Shown here one piece after another: positions 54,882 to 64,000 of a stretch of 64,000 nucleotides of DNA. The position numbers and the translations under genes were made by a program. The notes under the pieces are model-generated. The model saw only the letters and a list, made by a program, of their open reading frames with translations, had not been told where the DNA came from and ran no database searches. Location of the stretch: assembly GCA_034440615.1 (NCBI GenBank), contig JAOTOM010004037.1:2501-66500 (forward strand), written 5' to 3'. Source of the stretch: Ashinkailepas kermadecensis (taxonomy: Eukaryota > Arthropoda > Thecostraca > Neolepadidae). Each line of letters opens with the position of its first letter. Position 1 is the stretch's first letter.

Positions 54882-55025
54882 GTCGCCGTAACTCGGTCGG
54901 TAGAGCGTTAAACTCGATTATAACATCGTGGGTTCGAATCCCACAACCGGCGGAATTACCGATTTCATCCACATCCAATCGGCGTGAGAGGTTAGTGACG
55001 CTATATGACCTAGCAGTAGCAGAGG
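54882..55025 (+). mobile_element. tRNA-derived SINE with GTGAGAG core
   Basis: The head is GCCGTAACTCGGTCGGTAGA with B box GTGGGTTCGAATCCCAC. The body is CAATCGGCGTGAGAGGTTAG then TGACGCTATATGACC. The anticodon arm does not pair well, so it is not called a tRNA gene. Confidence 0.7.
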
Positions 55026-56042
55026 CGGCCGTCCATCGGGATTGGATAACATCAAATTTCCGAAACGTGCTTTTCGTGATGGCCCCTTTTTGAAGATTTG
55101 TTTGCCTTCCAGCCTTTCATCGATTTTTTCCTCAGCAATAGGTGTCGCTTGGCGCCCTGAATACATTTTGGCACACCAAAAGGAGTGTCCTGCCGATAGG
55201 AACTTCTAAATCCGTCACCGTCGCATGCAGGGAAGAGTCTGAGAGACTAAATCATTTGTTCATTGACGGTGCAGATAAACAAAGTCGCTCGGAGACAGTG
55301 GAGGATGAACCAAAGTTGCTCGAAGATAGCTAAGGATGACACAATCTGGAGTTTGACACATAAAGATGAAAAATTCCGAGCAATATTTGGCAATCTGACA
55401 TAAATTGCTCGCAATCTTCCACCGTGTATATAAGAGATGAAATGTCGAGTCCCATATGAATACTTAGAATTCCCATTAACTGTTATCTTACATCATGTTG
55501 CACACAAAACAACGAAAATATATTCATTACTGACAGGTACAGTACTTCTACACGTGGATGGTAGTAACCGAACCAACTAGGAGGCATAAGCCCCTTTGTT
55601 TAAGATCTCTCTAAAGATCCTTAGACGATTTGTGGTGGGATATCATAGTTCCTTTCATCGCCCCCCTCCCCCGCCTCCCCCAATGCTTGAGGATACTTTT
55701 TTTTGTCAAGCGAGGGTTTCTTTTCAGCACTCTTTATGTGATAGTCTGTGTGTGCCATGTCACGGGCCCACGCCAGGGGCGTTCCGCCGAACAATCAACT
55801 GATGTGAGACGTTTTTGGTGATCAGCACGTGGTTTGTGCCAAACATGGCTATATCTGTGCTTGCCATACTTTCAACCACGCCCTCGGCGAGATAGGCCAC
55901 AGATGCACCACCAGTGCCGAGACTTGCTCCGCGACCGCGGCAGTTTCTTCAGGACGTGGTAAGCGGCGTGGACGGACCCTGGCGGCACGATGTTGGGAGT
56001 CAACCCGCTAATGTGCAGGCGAGACGCAGCCGCCAGTGCAAT
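55026..56042. other. Intergenic, no gene recognised
   Basis: Short frames only. CCCCCTCCCCCGCCTCCCCC at 55661-55680 and a GCCAGGGGCG at 55770 resemble hAT-end pieces but have no partners. Confidence 0.4.
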
Positions 56043-56202
56043 GTTATGTAATGTAATGTATTTCGGATCCTCCCGAGCGGGGTTTTTCAGTTTCCGTTAC
56101 AAACGTGCACTAATATGCAGCATAAACCATCATCACGAGCATACACGATAACAACGAGTGGCATCACAGTGCTGATATAAGCGATGTTCCGGTGGCCGGA
56201 AA

Positions 56203-57528
56203 TTAGAGCCCGGGCATGCGCAGCATGGTCGAAAGCCTACGTTTGAAGACATTGTAGCCACCTGAGTTCCTCACATCTGAAGACAGATTGTTCCACGTCC
56301 GGCAAGCTATCGGTATGAAGGAGCGGCGCGCGAATTCTGTGCGGCATCGCGGTACCTGGAGCTCGCCGTTAGCCGTGGCCCTGGTGCTCGGTTGCGACAC
56401 AGTTGAGCGACAGTTTAATTGACCCCGAATGAGTTCTGAGCCAGTGAACTCGTTCATAATTTTGAAAACTGAGTGAGCATCTGCCTCGGATATGAAATCC
56501 TCAAATTTGAGCCATCCTAGTTCCTTCAACGTAGGCGACACATGATCTCGGTAGTGCAAGCCGGCGACAATCCTTGCTCCAAAGTTGATGCATTTCTGAA
56601 TGCGTCGTTTCTGGGCTCTGCTACAGCTTCCCCAGACAGACACACAGTATCTTATGTGGGGGAATACGAGTGCCTCAATTAGCACCCGTCTCGTAACGTG
56701 AGAAAACTTATGACGCAGTCTAGCGAGTCCAATGAGTATGCGGTTACACAGACGCACAACAGTAGATACATGCACATCCCAGGACAGGTGTGAGTCAATT
56801 TTCACGCCAAGTAATTTCACAGACTTCGTCGGTACTATTTCCAACTGGTCCATACGTACAGAGAATTCCACAGGTGTATGCTGTCTAGAAGATTGGAGAA
56901 CAACCATCTCAGTTTTGGTGGGATTTACTTTTAGTCGATTCTGGATGAACCAGTTAAAGGCGACTGACAGTGATTTATTCAATCGTTGGCTAATGGCTGT
57001 GATTTCGTTTCGCTTCCCGGAGTCGAGGAACTGGACATCATCAGCATACATAACAATCTTGCCGTGTGGGATATGTTGTGGGAGGTCATTGGAGAATATT
57101 AGGAACATGACCGGGCCCAAGATGGAACCCTGCACCACACCATGTGTCACCGACAGAGGGCTAGAATCCTTCACCGTTTGCGAACGGCCCTCAAGCCACG
57201 CTCGGAACCATTCGGAGTTGACGCCGTACCATCCGAGCTTGTCCATGAGGCGGCTATGCTCTACGCTGTCGAACGCCTTTGATGTGTCAGCTGCAACCAG
57301 TGGAGTGATCTCGCCTTGGTCGATTTTGAGGGTAGCGTGGATGACCGTGTCTAGCAGAGCCATCTCGGTAGACAGGCCGGGCCGGAAACCGTACTGTTCT
57401 GGGCACAGTAGATGATGACTAGTCAGATAGTCTATCAGTTGTGTACACACGACACGCTCGCAGAGTTTTTCGACCACTGGCAATATCGATATTGGCCTGT
57501 AGTTGTGTGGGTCGTTTGTGTTACCCAT
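56203..57528 (-). pseudogene. Reverse transcriptase ORF of the non-LTR retrotransposon
   Basis: 441 codons. RT motifs in order are DPHNYRPISILP, EQYGFRPGLSTEMAL, AADTSKAFDSVEHSRLM, GVVQGSILGPVMFLIF and the catalytic VMYADDVQFLD, then NRLKVNPTKTEMVV. The C-terminal RRIQKCINFGARIVAGLHYR and FIPIACRTWNNLSSDVRN are typical of CR1/Jockey-type elements. The normal linker residues between CELPPSW and GNTND are absent, which suggests a short deletion. Walker-type or other host domains are absent. Confidence 0.9.
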
Positions 57529-57955
57529 GACGGTGGCAGTTCACAGCTTGTGATGCATGAGTTGATAATGTTTAACAAGTGCGGACCCACCACGCTAAAC
57601 GTCATCTTGAGCATCTGGATGGTGATGCCATCAGCTCCGGATGCTCGTGAGTCGCCCATGCGCTGCAACGCTTTTGACAGCTCTGGCATCGTCACAGGAT
57701 ACGGTGTGAATGCGCCGCTACAGACTCGTGGGGGTCTTGGCCAGAGGGGCTCTCCGGGCGGCGCCATCGCTAGATCAGCAGCTACCGCGGCACCGACGCC
57801 GGTGAAATGCCGGTTGAGCCGTTCATGCCAATCAGGCGGTTGAATGGCTGTGCCAGGCTCTTCTATTGTTGACTTGCTGGAGGCAATAATGAACTTGCGG
57901 ATGTTCTTCCACGGTGTGCCAGTACTTTCATACCAGCAGTATGAAAGTACTGTGT
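57529..57955 (-). pseudogene. Connector between endonuclease and RT (separate frame)
   Basis: GTPWKNIRKFI, then FTPYPVTMPELSKALQRM and GDSRASGADGITIQMLK form the standard pre-RT connector (the SGADGI motif starts RT palm recognition). This frame is shifted from the endonuclease frame at the hairpin. It stops matching after CELPPSW, where the next frame resumes with GNTNDPHNYRPIS. Confidence 0.85.
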
Positions 57956-59389
57956 GCATGCGTGATGTTGAGCCGTTCGGAGTGCGCTCTTGTGCTCACG
58001 GTAATTCCGTTCGGCTTCTTCGCTTCGTGCTGCATCTCTGTGCTTGCGCGCCTGTTTCAGTGCTGCCCTTGCTGTATGAACGTCATCATGCTGCAACCAA
58101 GGCGGCGACCGGTGCTTCAGCTTGATTTGACGAAGGGGCATGTGATGGTCGATTATTGGCTGCCATGCAGCCAGCCATGCGTCCCACTTGTCCGAGGTGG
58201 TGGTCGCTTGGTAAACGGCGGACCAGTCGGCCAACAGCAGATCTAGGCACAAAGCATTTTGATCTAAGCGTCTTGTCGATCGGATGGTAATGACGGTGGG
58301 CTGAGGGCGACGCCTGTCAATTGTGATAGATGCAGCAATGACGTCGTGGTCGCTGAAATCTGTGTGAATGACTCGAACGTCTGTGGTTAGGTCAGTTCGA
58401 TTTGTGATGAGATGATCGAGGAGACTCGGACCGTCTCCTTCTCGTCGTGGTGGGTGTGTGACGTTGGTTATCAGCTGGCTGAGGGACAGATCGCAAAGCG
58501 TACGCAGATAAGCCCGCACACCCGGTTTGTCGGGCTGCAACACGTCAAAGTTGGTGTCACCGAGAAGAAAGATGGGCTTGCCCAGGGTTAGGACGTGTGC
58601 CAGCTGATCATGTAGCTCCTCATTGGCCGGTGTCACTGCACTATTTGGGGAACGGTAGACAACTCCAATGACAACTGTTGTTAAATCAGTCACAGTGATC
58701 CACAGTGACTCTAGAGTTGAGTTCGGTGTAGGCACCCACAGTGGTTCGATAGTGAGGCGATTACGGGAGATAATAGCGACTCCACGCCCGTGCGACACTT
58801 CCCTCCTCCTGATGTTGAAGCCAGGTAAGATGAGGGTGCTGTCGTCCATATCCACGGAGAGCAATGTCTCGGTGGCACAGAATACGTCAAATTCCTCAGT
58901 CGATAGCAGTTGGTTGATGTCGTCTAGGTGTTTGGTCAGCGAGCTGACATTCCCGTGGCCGATTTTGAGTCGACGACAACGTGTCTGCTGCTGGACTTTA
59001 CCGACGTTCTGCGTTTGACGAAGCGCCAATCGCGGGGGCTGCAAGAGACATCGGCTGAATGTTCGTCGTGTAGGTGGCATTGCACTCGCAGTGCTTTGTA
59101 CAGCTGAGGGAGATGGGTGGCACTCTACACGATGGGGGGCTTCCCCAGTGCCGAGAGTAGTCTGCAGAGCAGCACTCCTTTGGGCTGATGTTGTTGCTCG
59201 TTGTCTGGCTCTTCTCTTCACCTGTTGTCCGCCCAGGCATCCTCGCCTCCTCAGCCGTCGCCGGCGTCCGACCGGGACCGATTTGGCGGGGCGGACTTCA
59301 GGGGAAGGCTCGACAATGTTGTCTTTAGCGCCGACCGCGGCCGGGCTCGGCTGGCCAGGGTCGGTCCGGACCTCCGGATACGCAGACAT
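57863..59389 (-). pseudogene. AP-endonuclease ORF of the non-LTR retrotransposon
   Basis: An ATG-started 508-codon frame. Residues about 40-65 are Arg-rich. The endonuclease follows: KIGHGNVSSLTKHLDDI, ATETLLS (catalytic Glu), VIGVVYRSPNS, GDTNFDV, then SLLDHLITNR and SDHDVI (catalytic His). It cleaves target DNA to prime reverse transcription. The frame leaves the endonuclease connector at the hairpin 57921-57951 and ends in unrelated codons. Confidence 0.88.
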
Positions 59390-59440
59390 CTGCGGCGGCT
59401 GTCCTAGGGGTGACGGGGGTGGAGAGGTGCGAAACGATTG

Positions 59441-60337
59441 ATGGTGGTGTGCCTGCGCGTTTCCGACTGGTGGCCGTTCGGCGGCTGGTGTACATGGCGA
59501 TAGTTCTTTATGTTTTGCTTATTTCTCATGTGCTTGCACTGATGATGAAGTTTCGATGACTGGATCGGGAACTTGACTTAATTACGAATCTTGTCTCACG
59601 CTTCAGAGGGTTTTATCAGATGGTGTGGGTCGCCCTCACACATTACAAACATCAGCATCCGTTGAAGTATTCAAACTTAATATTGCGGTTTTCAGATGAT
59701 TAAGACACTCACAGTTTTCGGCGGCGTCACACTTTCACCGTTAGATGTTAGGATTTACGTAAGCACACTACAACACAACGATGTTCTCTTGCTCCGGATA
59801 AATATATGACACAGTGTGGAGCGGCCGGGGGTCGCTGTCAAGCGCCCGCCACCCGGCAATGCCGACGACGCTCGGTCGGTGACTCCTGGATGGCGCGCAG
59901 GTCACTGACTATGCGGATGTCGTCAATCTTGTCGGATCATTTCTTGTTATCGCTGTACTTTGGAGCAGCCGAGCGAATCCATGCTCATAGTTCGGTGCTT
60001 GCAGTGCAGAGTCCGTATCAATGTGAAGACCGATATCCTCTTAGCCTGATAAAAGAGAAAAGGGTTCACACAAAACGCAATGCATTGACAAAACGCAATG
60101 CATGCACAACACGCAATGCATGCGGGGACTTTAGTAATAGACGACGGTGGGGTAACTGAGATCAACGCTAATAATGCGAATTTTAAGTGAAATATTTGGT
60201 TGGCCATAAGATATCAAGATATTGATTGGGCCATGACCCAAATCTTGCACCATGTTATTGTCCCACTCATGTGAACATTGAAGAATATGCAATCGATATT
60301 GATCGGAAAAGGGGTGTGTACATGTACCACCAGATGA
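59441..60337. other. Intergenic; small ACGCAATGCAT repeat
   Basis: AAACGCAATGCAT recurs three times at 60074-60120, about 20 bp apart. The rest has no gene recognised. Part may be the 5' region of the retrotransposon. Confidence 0.45.
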
Positions 60338-60345
60338 GTGGCCCC

Positions 60346-60607
60346 CAGGGTTGGTAAAATAGGATATTCCTGTATTTGTGGCATCGAGAACATCATCCTC
60401 TTGAGGAAATCTTCCTCATTTTTTCACTTGGAGATTCAATGGTGCTGTTTGACAATGAACTGCTCTGTGATGTGCTCAAGATTCACTGGAAAGTGTAGGC
60501 CGATATTCCGATGTCATCGACTGGAATAAAAATATCCTCTCCATATTCAATTACTCACACATTTTCCTCTCTACATACAGGATTACAAAGCACAAATCCA
60601 ACCGTGG
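60346..60607. mobile_element. hAT-type MITE, same family as in VCP intron 10
   Basis: It starts CAGGGTTGGTAAAATAG and ends AAATCCAACCGTG. Internal blocks (TGGAGATTCAATGGTG, GTGCTCAAGATTCA, GATGTCATCG) match 51104-51372. The flanks GTGGCCCC and GTGACTGC agree at 5 of 8, so the duplication is decayed or not real. Confidence 0.6.
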
Positions 60608-60634
60608 TGACTGCTGACATGTACTTTGTCCAAC

Positions 60635-60740
60635 CAGGGTTGAAAAAAATGTTCCTGTACTGGATGTTTATCATCCAGAACATTATCCTCCATGAAAAAT
60701 CATGGTATTTTTGGCCAAAGATTGGAGATGTTCGCAAATG
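60635..60740. mobile_element. Partial copy of the same hAT MITE
   Basis: CAGGGTTGAAAAAAATG and CATCCAGAACATTATCCTCC repeat the left part of the preceding element. No right terminus was found. Confidence 0.45.
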
Positions 60741-61777
60741 ACTGCAAACTTCCTCCTGTTTTATAAACATGCCCAAGCTGACTGGACAAATACAAAAAGA
60801 AATTCATGGTTCAGAAAGACAAAATTGCAATTTGGGAATTGAAAGCCAAACATTGTGCTCTCGAAATGCAGCAGAAAAACAAATTGAGCCATGATCAACA
60901 TTCCTTGCTTTGAAACTGAATAATTCCACCTGAATTTTGGCATACAGCACCAAACATACTGCATATGTACAAATATGTTACAGCTGATGACAGCTCTATT
61001 AAAGAGAAATGTATTATCAAAACTTTATTCGTTTTCAGTTTTTGCCATATGTTGAACCAAGTTAAAAATACATATTATTTTGGACATATCTCGCATAGTT
61101 CTAGAAAAAAAAACAAGAAATATTGGTGCATATCCATGGATATTTGGCAAAAAGGATGCTTGAACCAAGCATCATTTTCCAAGCATAACTCAACACATCT
61201 GTACATGTTCCATAACATTTCTTCAGGCACTATGGGAGACATCGCGGAGTTTTTGCCACCAGATGGCAGTCCAGGCGAGTGTGACACGAAATGCAGCAAA
61301 TTGCGGCCCGCTGACGCTTGGAGTGTGTATTGAAAGGTTGTTGATGCTGGTTTTTAATAGTTCGCGCGTAATATGTCAGTAACCACTTTATGGGATGGAT
61401 ATTTGCGGTGTCCCTATATCCAGCGGAGCAGGTGGGAATAAGTTCCTGGTCGAGGAATCCGAGAAAAGGCATGGATTGTGAAAAATTCAGAAGCCTCCTT
61501 CAATCGAACTAAGCACTCCCTTGTAGGTATCCACGTGCGGCACATTTAGAAAATTCTGATTGTGTTGCTGAGATGTGGCATGATGAGTATTTCTAGACAA
61601 ACATGAAATATACTAATGTTTGCTTACTGATTGCCAACGATCTTCCTCATGTATAGTGTTTGAATGCCTTACGGTCGGAGCAGTGTCTGGGAGGGCACTT
61701 GCTACCTCCTTTCCGTACTGGATATGCCCTTCCAATAATTTCAGCTTCTAATATCGGACCTTAATGTATTAATGAGG
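60741..61777. other. No gene recognised
   Basis: A plus frame at 60965-61333 (122 codons) has no domain I know. Nothing else stands out. Confidence 0.4.
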
Positions 61778-61925
61778 GCGTCGGTAGCTCAGTGGTTAAG
61801 CTGAGCGTCTGGCAAGCCAAAGTCACGGGGTTCGATTCCCCGCGACGCCCGCCCTTCCTGCCAGGGTGAGAGGCAGGCGACGCCATATGGCCTCAGATAC
61901 TGAGTGCGTCGTAAAGTCACAGCCT
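61778..61925 (+). mobile_element. tRNA-derived SINE with well-preserved tRNA head
   Basis: GGCGTCG (61779-61785) pairs with CGACGCC (61844-61850). The T arm CGGGG-TTCGATT-CCCCG is perfect and the A box TAGCTCAGTGG is canonical. The anticodon arm fails: TGGCAAGCCA is itself a tight palindrome. The body that follows has GTGAGAGGCAGGCGACGCC, ATATGGCCT and GTCGTAAA, as in the other SINEs. Confidence 0.7.
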
Positions 61926-62068
61926 TAATGTGCCCCCCCTCCCCAATATGTTTGGGCCTGGCCATTTCCTTCATGTATTGTGCCCTCCTAATAATTTTCA
62001 GAAACTTACACCCATGCTAGGCAGCTACCAGGGACATTGTTGTGTATACCTTAAGAGTGCATCTGCCC

Positions 62069-62575
62069 CAGGGGCGGATACAGGAGAGCACTGGGGGTAT
62101 GTCCCCCATGGAAAGGTGGACCCCAGAACCGAAAAAGTCCCGGCCAGACTTTTTCGGTTCCGTACGCTATTTCGGGGGCACCGGCCCGACATTTTGAGGT
62201 CCCCAGCGTGATTTTCAGGTGCCCCTGTGCGACTTTTTGTGGGCCCCGGTCCCACATTTTGGAGCCCAAAGAGTCATTCCTAGAGGTCACCGAACGATTT
62301 TTGGGAGCCCCAATGTGGTTTTTAGGGATCTCAGTGTGATTGTGGGACCCGGCGACATTTACAGGGGCCCCTGCTCGACCTTCTGTTGTTCTCAATGTGT
62401 TTTTCAGGTACCCCAGTGCTAATTTTTGGGGCCCAAACGGGATTCTTAAGGGATCAAGTGTAATTTATTTTCCCAACCACGGTGCGGTTCTTGGGGGTCT
62501 CACGACCTCTCAGGGGGAGGGGTGGGGGCAACCGTCCCTTTGCCAGGGGGAAAGGGGATAGTGTCTCCTGGAGGA
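62069..62575. mobile_element. hAT-type left end with a 21-bp-period array
   Basis: CAGGGGCGGATACAGGAG is a hAT-like start, related to CAGGGGTGGATCCAGGA at 17654. From about 62160 units such as GGGGCACCGGCCCGACATTT and GTGCCCCTGTGCGACTTTTT recur every 20-23 bp. This is the 11105-11990 array on the opposite strand. No right end or target duplication was found. Confidence 0.55.
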
Positions 62576-63007
62576 TGAAAACCTATCAACATTCCACCAC
62601 GTTATACACCTTATCTGTTTTACAAACGCATCTAGCTTCGTCTGTCTTCATTTTAGCAACATCGAATAAAATACCACAAATGAATATCTAGCTCTCGCCA
62701 CTCATGTCACGCGGCCTGGCTCGGGTCGCCCCGCTCTTCTGTGGTGTGTATGAATGTCTAGGTCTTGTTTTTTGTTGTTGTAAAACCACGGCTAGTAGAC
62801 ACAATTGCTGGCTTTGTACCGTGCATTTTTTACAGAAACATTTCACATTTGAGCCTTCCTCGTTGCTTTGACCTCAGTTATAAGTGCTGCCAATTTACTA
62901 TTATTTTTCTTCTTGATGAAATGCACCGTTCTAAGTAAAACATCACTTCCGCTACCGGAACTATGCGAAGATATTTTGTATTGCATTCTCCATTGAATCT
63001 CCCTTTG
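62576..63007. other. No gene recognised
   Basis: Ordinary AT-rich sequence, short frames only. Confidence 0.5.
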
Positions 63008-63076
63008 ACTAGGTGGGATTTTTGTATTCCACTAGGTGGGATTTTACGGCACTAGGTGGGACGCATCCCACCTAGT
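63008..63076. repeat. ACTAGGTGGGA direct and inverted copies
   Basis: ACTAGGTGGGA occurs three times in direct orientation (63008, 63031, 63051) and once inverted (TCCCACCTAGT, 63066-63076). The last pair forms an 11-bp stem with a 4-nt loop. Confidence 0.65.
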
Positions 63077-63764
63077 TAACATGTTAGAGGAGGCCCTGCC
63101 AAGTAATTAATCTTAGGCAACTTCTTCCACTCCAATATCCCGCTGTTCACAAGCGAAAGGCATGGACGCGGCTAATGCGGCAGGAAATTCATGTCATACT
63201 CGCATGTGTCGCCGCTCTGGCGGCTGCGTCTGGAAGGTTTCGCGTGTTGTCTCCCATTATTATAGTTTCAAATCTGACATAATAACATGCATGTATTCAT
63301 TTTGCACTGCATTGGGATGCTGAAGACTGGAATCCTGGCCAGAGTAGAAAAGCACCATCTATCCTAGATATATCCTATTCTAGATATCTGGATGAAACCC
63401 ATCCAAAGAAAAGTACCAGCATTGTGCTGCAATCTTCATGCATATTAGCATTGCAGCTTTTTCTTTAACAACACATTGGAGATGGCTCATCAAATTCTGG
63501 TATGGCAAGCTGGATGGCAAAGAAAAGCAAAGCAATAAGACCAATTATCAGCACCAGTTCTATATTTCGATGTTCTTCCATATACCTTTAACTAAACCTT
63601 TTCCACTTGCCATCTTCGGAACTTCAATAATTTGCAGGTTGGACTGTATGCGAGATATGCTAATCAGTAATCAGATGTTTAATCTGTAAAGCAGGTATTG
63701 GGATAGGATATCTTAGGTTACGATTTTTAATTTAGTTAACTAAAAAGTATAAGTTAATCTTCTT
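63077..63764. other. No gene recognised
   Basis: Short frames only, with no recognised domain or repeat. Confidence 0.45.
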
Positions 63765-63915
63765 GCCACAAAAGGTGGTAAATTTATGACTTCAGGTATT
63801 TTTTAATTATTGGACTTACTTTTACAATGGTTTATGAACATGGTTAACATGATGTGGCCACTTATTTGCTCTGAAAATGATTACTTTTTCAGTTGACAGG
63901 CAAAAGAACACCTAA
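63765..63915. mobile_element. CCTAA-family MITE arm at the window edge
   Basis: AGGTGGTAAATTTATGAC, TGGTTTATGAACATGGTTAA, GATGTGGCCACTTATTTGC, then TCAGTTGACAGGCAAAAGAA follow the left-arm order seen at 24727 and 26117. The rest would lie beyond the window. Confidence 0.55.
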
Positions 63916-64000
63916 AATTGGGCTTTGAGTTGAATAATGATGGTATTTCAAGAAACCAAATTGTATTAAATTGCACTTTTGGGTACATTTTTAATTCTTG

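Larger units (their letters stand above)
56043..59440 (-). mobile_element. Non-LTR retrotransposon (CR1/Jockey-like), decayed
   Basis: The minus-strand order is basic N-terminal region, AP endonuclease, connector, reverse transcriptase, C-terminal region, then a short repeat tail (TACATTACATTACATAACA at 56060-56042 on the minus strand). The coding sequence is split into three frames by a snap-back hairpin near 57935 and by a deletion or frameshift near 57528. It lies downstream of VCP in the opposite orientation. The 5' end may extend further. Confidence 0.88.

Noticed and set aside
54882..54955. A tRNA gene with clear B box
   Set aside because: Poor anticodon arm and a SINE body directly attached.
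61778..61851. A tRNA gene with perfect acceptor and T arms
   Set aside because: The anticodon arm does not pair and the sequence continues into the GTGAGAG/GGCGACGC SINE body shared with other copies.

Overview
The window is eukaryotic nuclear DNA, most likely from an arthropod and possibly a crustacean. It holds one complete intron-rich gene. The ends of transposons carry many interspersed CCTAA/TTAGG pentamers, and the gene's protein reads closest to insect TER94 among the p97 proteins I know. Long simple-sequence tracts and several transposon families fill the rest. No bacterial, organellar, CRISPR or rRNA features were seen, and no convincing free-standing tRNA gene.

The main gene is VCP/p97/CDC48 (TER94), plus strand, 24564-53908. 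I assembled it as 12 coding exons with GT-AG introns and compatible phases, giving 2,421 nt and 806 codons plus stop. Exon 1 carries only 17 coding bases in a strong start context, followed by an intron of about 5.5 kb. The N domain is in exons 2-4, the N-D1 linker and start of D1 in exon 5, the D1 ATPase in exons 6-7, D2 in exons 8-10, and the C-terminal tail in exons 11-12. An AATAAA lies about 350 bp after the stop. The introns hold a decayed L1/Tx1-type retrotransposon, tRNA-derived SINEs, hAT-type elements (one placed 7 bp inside a 5' splice site) and minisatellites that differ from intron to intron.

A second gene starts on the minus strand at 5514. It is one first exon with a signal peptide and the opening of a fasciclin (FAS1)-like domain, ending in a perfect GTGAGT donor. 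It sits in a CpG-rich patch preceded by tandem repeats containing GCGCATGTG. A 6.8-kb hAT composite (5844-12660, flanked by the 8-bp duplication CATGCGTG) has split those repeats. The rest of that gene was not found in the window.

Layout: 1-5.4 kb, SINE and hAT copy 1; 5.4-12.7 kb, fasciclin-like exon 1 and the hAT composite; 12.7-17.6 kb, microsatellites and degraded repeats; 17.6-24.5 kb, a hAT MITE, about 3 kb of a 21-bp-period array, hAT ends and other repeats; 24.5-54.3 kb, VCP; 54.4-56.0 kb, SINEs; 56.0-59.4 kb, a non-LTR retrotransposon on the minus strand with endonuclease and reverse transcriptase in frameshifted pieces; 60-64 kb, hAT MITEs, a SINE, another 21-bp array and a MITE arm.

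The most notable signals are the transposons resolved to the base by target-site duplications, including a filled/empty-site pair; the 21-bp-period GGGCCCC/AAAAT arrays; a SINE set in which different tRNA-like heads share one core; and a MITE family that carries the telomere-like CCTAA motif. No clearly new multi-gene system was found.
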